NCBI GenBank assembly: GCA_934162925.1
Contig: CAKPJR010000055.1
Coordinates: forward strand, 1 to 7,550
Direction: 5' to 3'
DNA length: 7,550 bases
Source of the DNA: an uncultured Clostridia bacterium
GTDB taxonomy: Bacteria; Bacillota; Clostridia; TANB77; CAG-508
In this document: in pieces, positions 6,744 through 7,550 of the stretch
Layout of the letters: each line of letters begins with the position of its first letter
How positions within the stretch are numbered: position 1 is the stretch's first letter
Notes under the pieces: generated by a model
The model's database searches: none
What the model saw: only the letters and a program-made list of their open reading frames with translations
What the model was told of the DNA's origin: nothing
Position numbers and translations under genes: made by a program

Positions 6744-6772
6744 ATTTTAAGTCATATGTTTTTGTAAGTCAA
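6744..6772 (-). promoter_or_regulatory. Predicted sigma-A promoter of the prepilin-like gene
   Basis: On the minus strand, TTGACT (6767-6772) and TAAAAT (6744-6749) are separated by 17 bases. This is close to consensus and the best -35 box in the window. Transcription would start near 6737, giving a roughly 50-base leader before the start codon at 6686. Confidence 0.7.
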
Positions 6773-6819
6773 TACTTGAAGAGGATTTATTTTTTGAAAT
6801 TGGTTTAGTTTTAAATCTA

Positions 6820-6924
6820 ATTCTGATTTGAGTTTTTGAGTGAAATGAGAAAGTTCTAAAGTCAATAGTCATTATAGGATATTTTATATACTAGTAAATG
6901 ATAAATTTCCTAATACATAAGAAA
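6820..6924. repeat. Direct repeat copy 2, split by a 53-base segment
   Basis: 6820-6848 matches 5881-5908 and 6896-6924 matches 5903-5931, in the same order and orientation as copy 1. The extra 53 bases (6849-6901) are flanked by a direct AAATGA (6843-6848 and 6896-6901), as a small insertion or a tandem-type duplication would leave. A short inverted repeat (6877-6911, AGGATATTT with AAATTTCCT, one mismatch) overlaps the right junction. Confidence 0.55.
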
Positions 6925-7066
6925 GGCATTTTTCTAAGTATACCTTCGAAGCAATTGCAAAATACATGCCACTCACTTCGTTCGGGCGTTTTAAGGTAGC
7001 CTAACCTTGTTGTATACGGAAAAATCTTACATGAGGTCAAGATAAAAGTCGATTTTTCCTATACAA
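6925..7066. repeat. Cluster of overlapping inverted repeats
   Basis: Several pairings are possible. 7012-7027 pairs with 7052-7065 over 14 bp with two single-base bulges (GTATACGGAAAAAATC against GATTTTTCCTATAC). The same 7012-7024 arm also pairs with 6929-6943, so the two stems exclude each other. Inside lie GGCAT (6925-6929) with ATGCC (6966-6970), the palindromes CTTCGAAG (6944-6951) and GCAATTGC (6951-6958), and AAGGT (6993-6997) with ACCTT (7004-7008). The segment 6966-6990 is richer in G and C than its surroundings. No U-tract follows either long stem, so it is not a simple terminator. It could be a miniature mobile element, a structured RNA or a repeat-family member; I cannot decide which. 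Confidence 0.5.
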
Positions 7067-7072
7067 TAAAAA

Positions 7073-7098
7073 AACGGATTTGATTAAACAAATCCGTT
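7073..7098 (-). terminator. Intrinsic terminator of adk, overlapping its stop codon
   Basis: AACGGATTTG and CAAATCCGTT form a 10-bp stem around a 6-base loop. In minus-strand RNA it is followed directly by a run of U, as an intrinsic terminator requires. The 5' arm is made of the last codons of the adenylate kinase gene, and the TAA stop (7084-7086) lies in the loop. Confidence 0.85.
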
Positions 7099-7550
7099 CT
7101 TATTTTCTATAATGCTTATGATATCAAAATTCTCTTCAGCATTTATAGTTTTTATGTATACCCCCTTATTACGGTAATATTCCATAGTTTGATATGCATT
7201 TTCTTTAAAGACTTTAAACCGTTTGAAGAATATCTCTTCAGTATCAGATGGTCTTCGAACCAAGTGTTCTCCGCATTTGTCACAGATTTCTTCTTTAATA
7301 GGAGGTTTATATCTTTGACTATATGGAGCCTTACAGGCTGAACATATAAGGCGATTTTTCACTCTTTCTAGAGCTATTTCTTTAGGAATTTTAAAATATA
7401 TTACTTGATCAATTTTTAAATACCTATTTAATAGTTCTGCTTGTTTTCGCCTTCTTGGAAATCCATCGAGTATTATCTTAGAGTTTTTGCTTGAACTTTT
7501 TACTTTGTTCATGATGAGTTTGATTACCACTTCGTCTGGTATTCCTGCTC
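7084..7550 (-). CDS. adk: Adenylate kinase family protein, C-terminal part
   Basis: 154 codons are visible; the N-terminal third, including the P-loop, lies beyond the right window edge. The reading frame is open to the edge (AGIPDEVV...), so the GTG at 7528-7530 is internal and not the start. The enzyme interconverts ATP + AMP and 2 ADP in the cytoplasm. Diagnostic blocks are IPDEVVIK, the AMP-binding ILDGFPR (visible residues about 26-32), and the LID domain with a zinc knuckle CSAC (69-72) and CDKC (89-92), followed by RRPSDTEE and KRF, which carry the catalytic arginines. The four-cysteine LID is typical of Gram-positive and many thermophile enzymes. Downstream there is no map or infA, so this is not the usual secY-adk-map arrangement. 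It may be a relocated adk or a second, diverged paralogue. Confidence 0.88.
   Translation of the reverse strand, partial: AGIPDEVVIKLIMNKVKSSSKNSKIILDGFPRRRKQAELLNRYLKIDQVIYFKIPKEIALERVKNRLICSACKAPYSQRYKPPIKEEICDKCGEHLVRRPSDTEEIFFKRFKVFKENAYQTMEYYRNKGVYIKTINAEENFDIISIIENKNGFV

Larger units (their letters stand above)
6687..7083. other. Gene-free stretch between adk and the prepilin gene
   Basis: These 397 bases contain no credible coding region on either strand. From low to high coordinates they hold the leader and promoter of the prepilin gene (6687-6772), an AT-rich stretch without recognised features (6773-6819), the split repeat copy 2 (6820-6924), a dense inverted-repeat cluster (6925-7066) and part of the adk terminator. 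Confidence 0.7.

Noticed and set aside
6376..6750. 124-codon plus-strand open frame opposite the prepilin gene
   Set aside because: It is a hydrophobic antisense shadow. It spans the prepilin promoter and ribosome binding site, and the minus-strand reading shows a specific prepilin signal.
6820..7066. CRISPR array
   Set aside because: The repeats are only two diverged copies, far apart and without regular spacers, and no cas gene is present.

Overview
The window is very AT-rich, with strong AGGAGG-type ribosome binding sites, canonical sigma-A-like promoters with 17-base spacers, and low-GC codon choice. Every recognisable gene lies on the minus strand. This points to Bacillota, most likely Clostridia. 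The zinc-type LID of the adenylate kinase and the GITLIALIIT-type prepilin leader fit an uncultured gut clostridial lineage, but the exact lineage is an inference.

Read in the direction of transcription (high to low coordinates), the window holds: the 3' two-thirds of an adenylate kinase gene (adk family), ending in a terminator whose loop contains the stop codon; about 400 bases of non-coding DNA rich in inverted repeats; a prepilin-like gene with its own promoter and terminator; an M19-family dipeptidase; ftsY; a 920-residue UPF0182 membrane protein; rpsO (S15); and the 5' end of pnp (PNPase), running off the left edge.

The lower half is housekeeping. ftsY and the UPF0182 gene are separated by only 17 bases and look cotranscribed from a good promoter buried in the 3' end of the dipeptidase gene. 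No terminator is visible before rpsO, so some readthrough into rpsO-pnp is plausible, although rpsO has its own promoter. rpsO-pnp is the classical pairing of S15 and PNPase. Here it carries three RNA structures: a stem-loop in the rpsO leader, a GC-rich hairpin just after rpsO that lacks a U-tract, and an 86-base imperfect hairpin in the pnp leader. The last resembles in layout the RNase III/PNPase autoregulatory site of E. coli pnp.

The upper half is more accessory-like. The orphan prepilin gene is bracketed by two diverged copies of a roughly 51-base repeat. The upstream copy is interrupted by a 53-base segment. Beyond it lies a dense cluster of mutually exclusive inverted repeats. I see no CRISPR array, transposase, tRNA or rRNA. 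The points most worth a second look are the pnp leader hairpin, the repeats around the prepilin gene and the inverted-repeat cluster at about 6925-7066.
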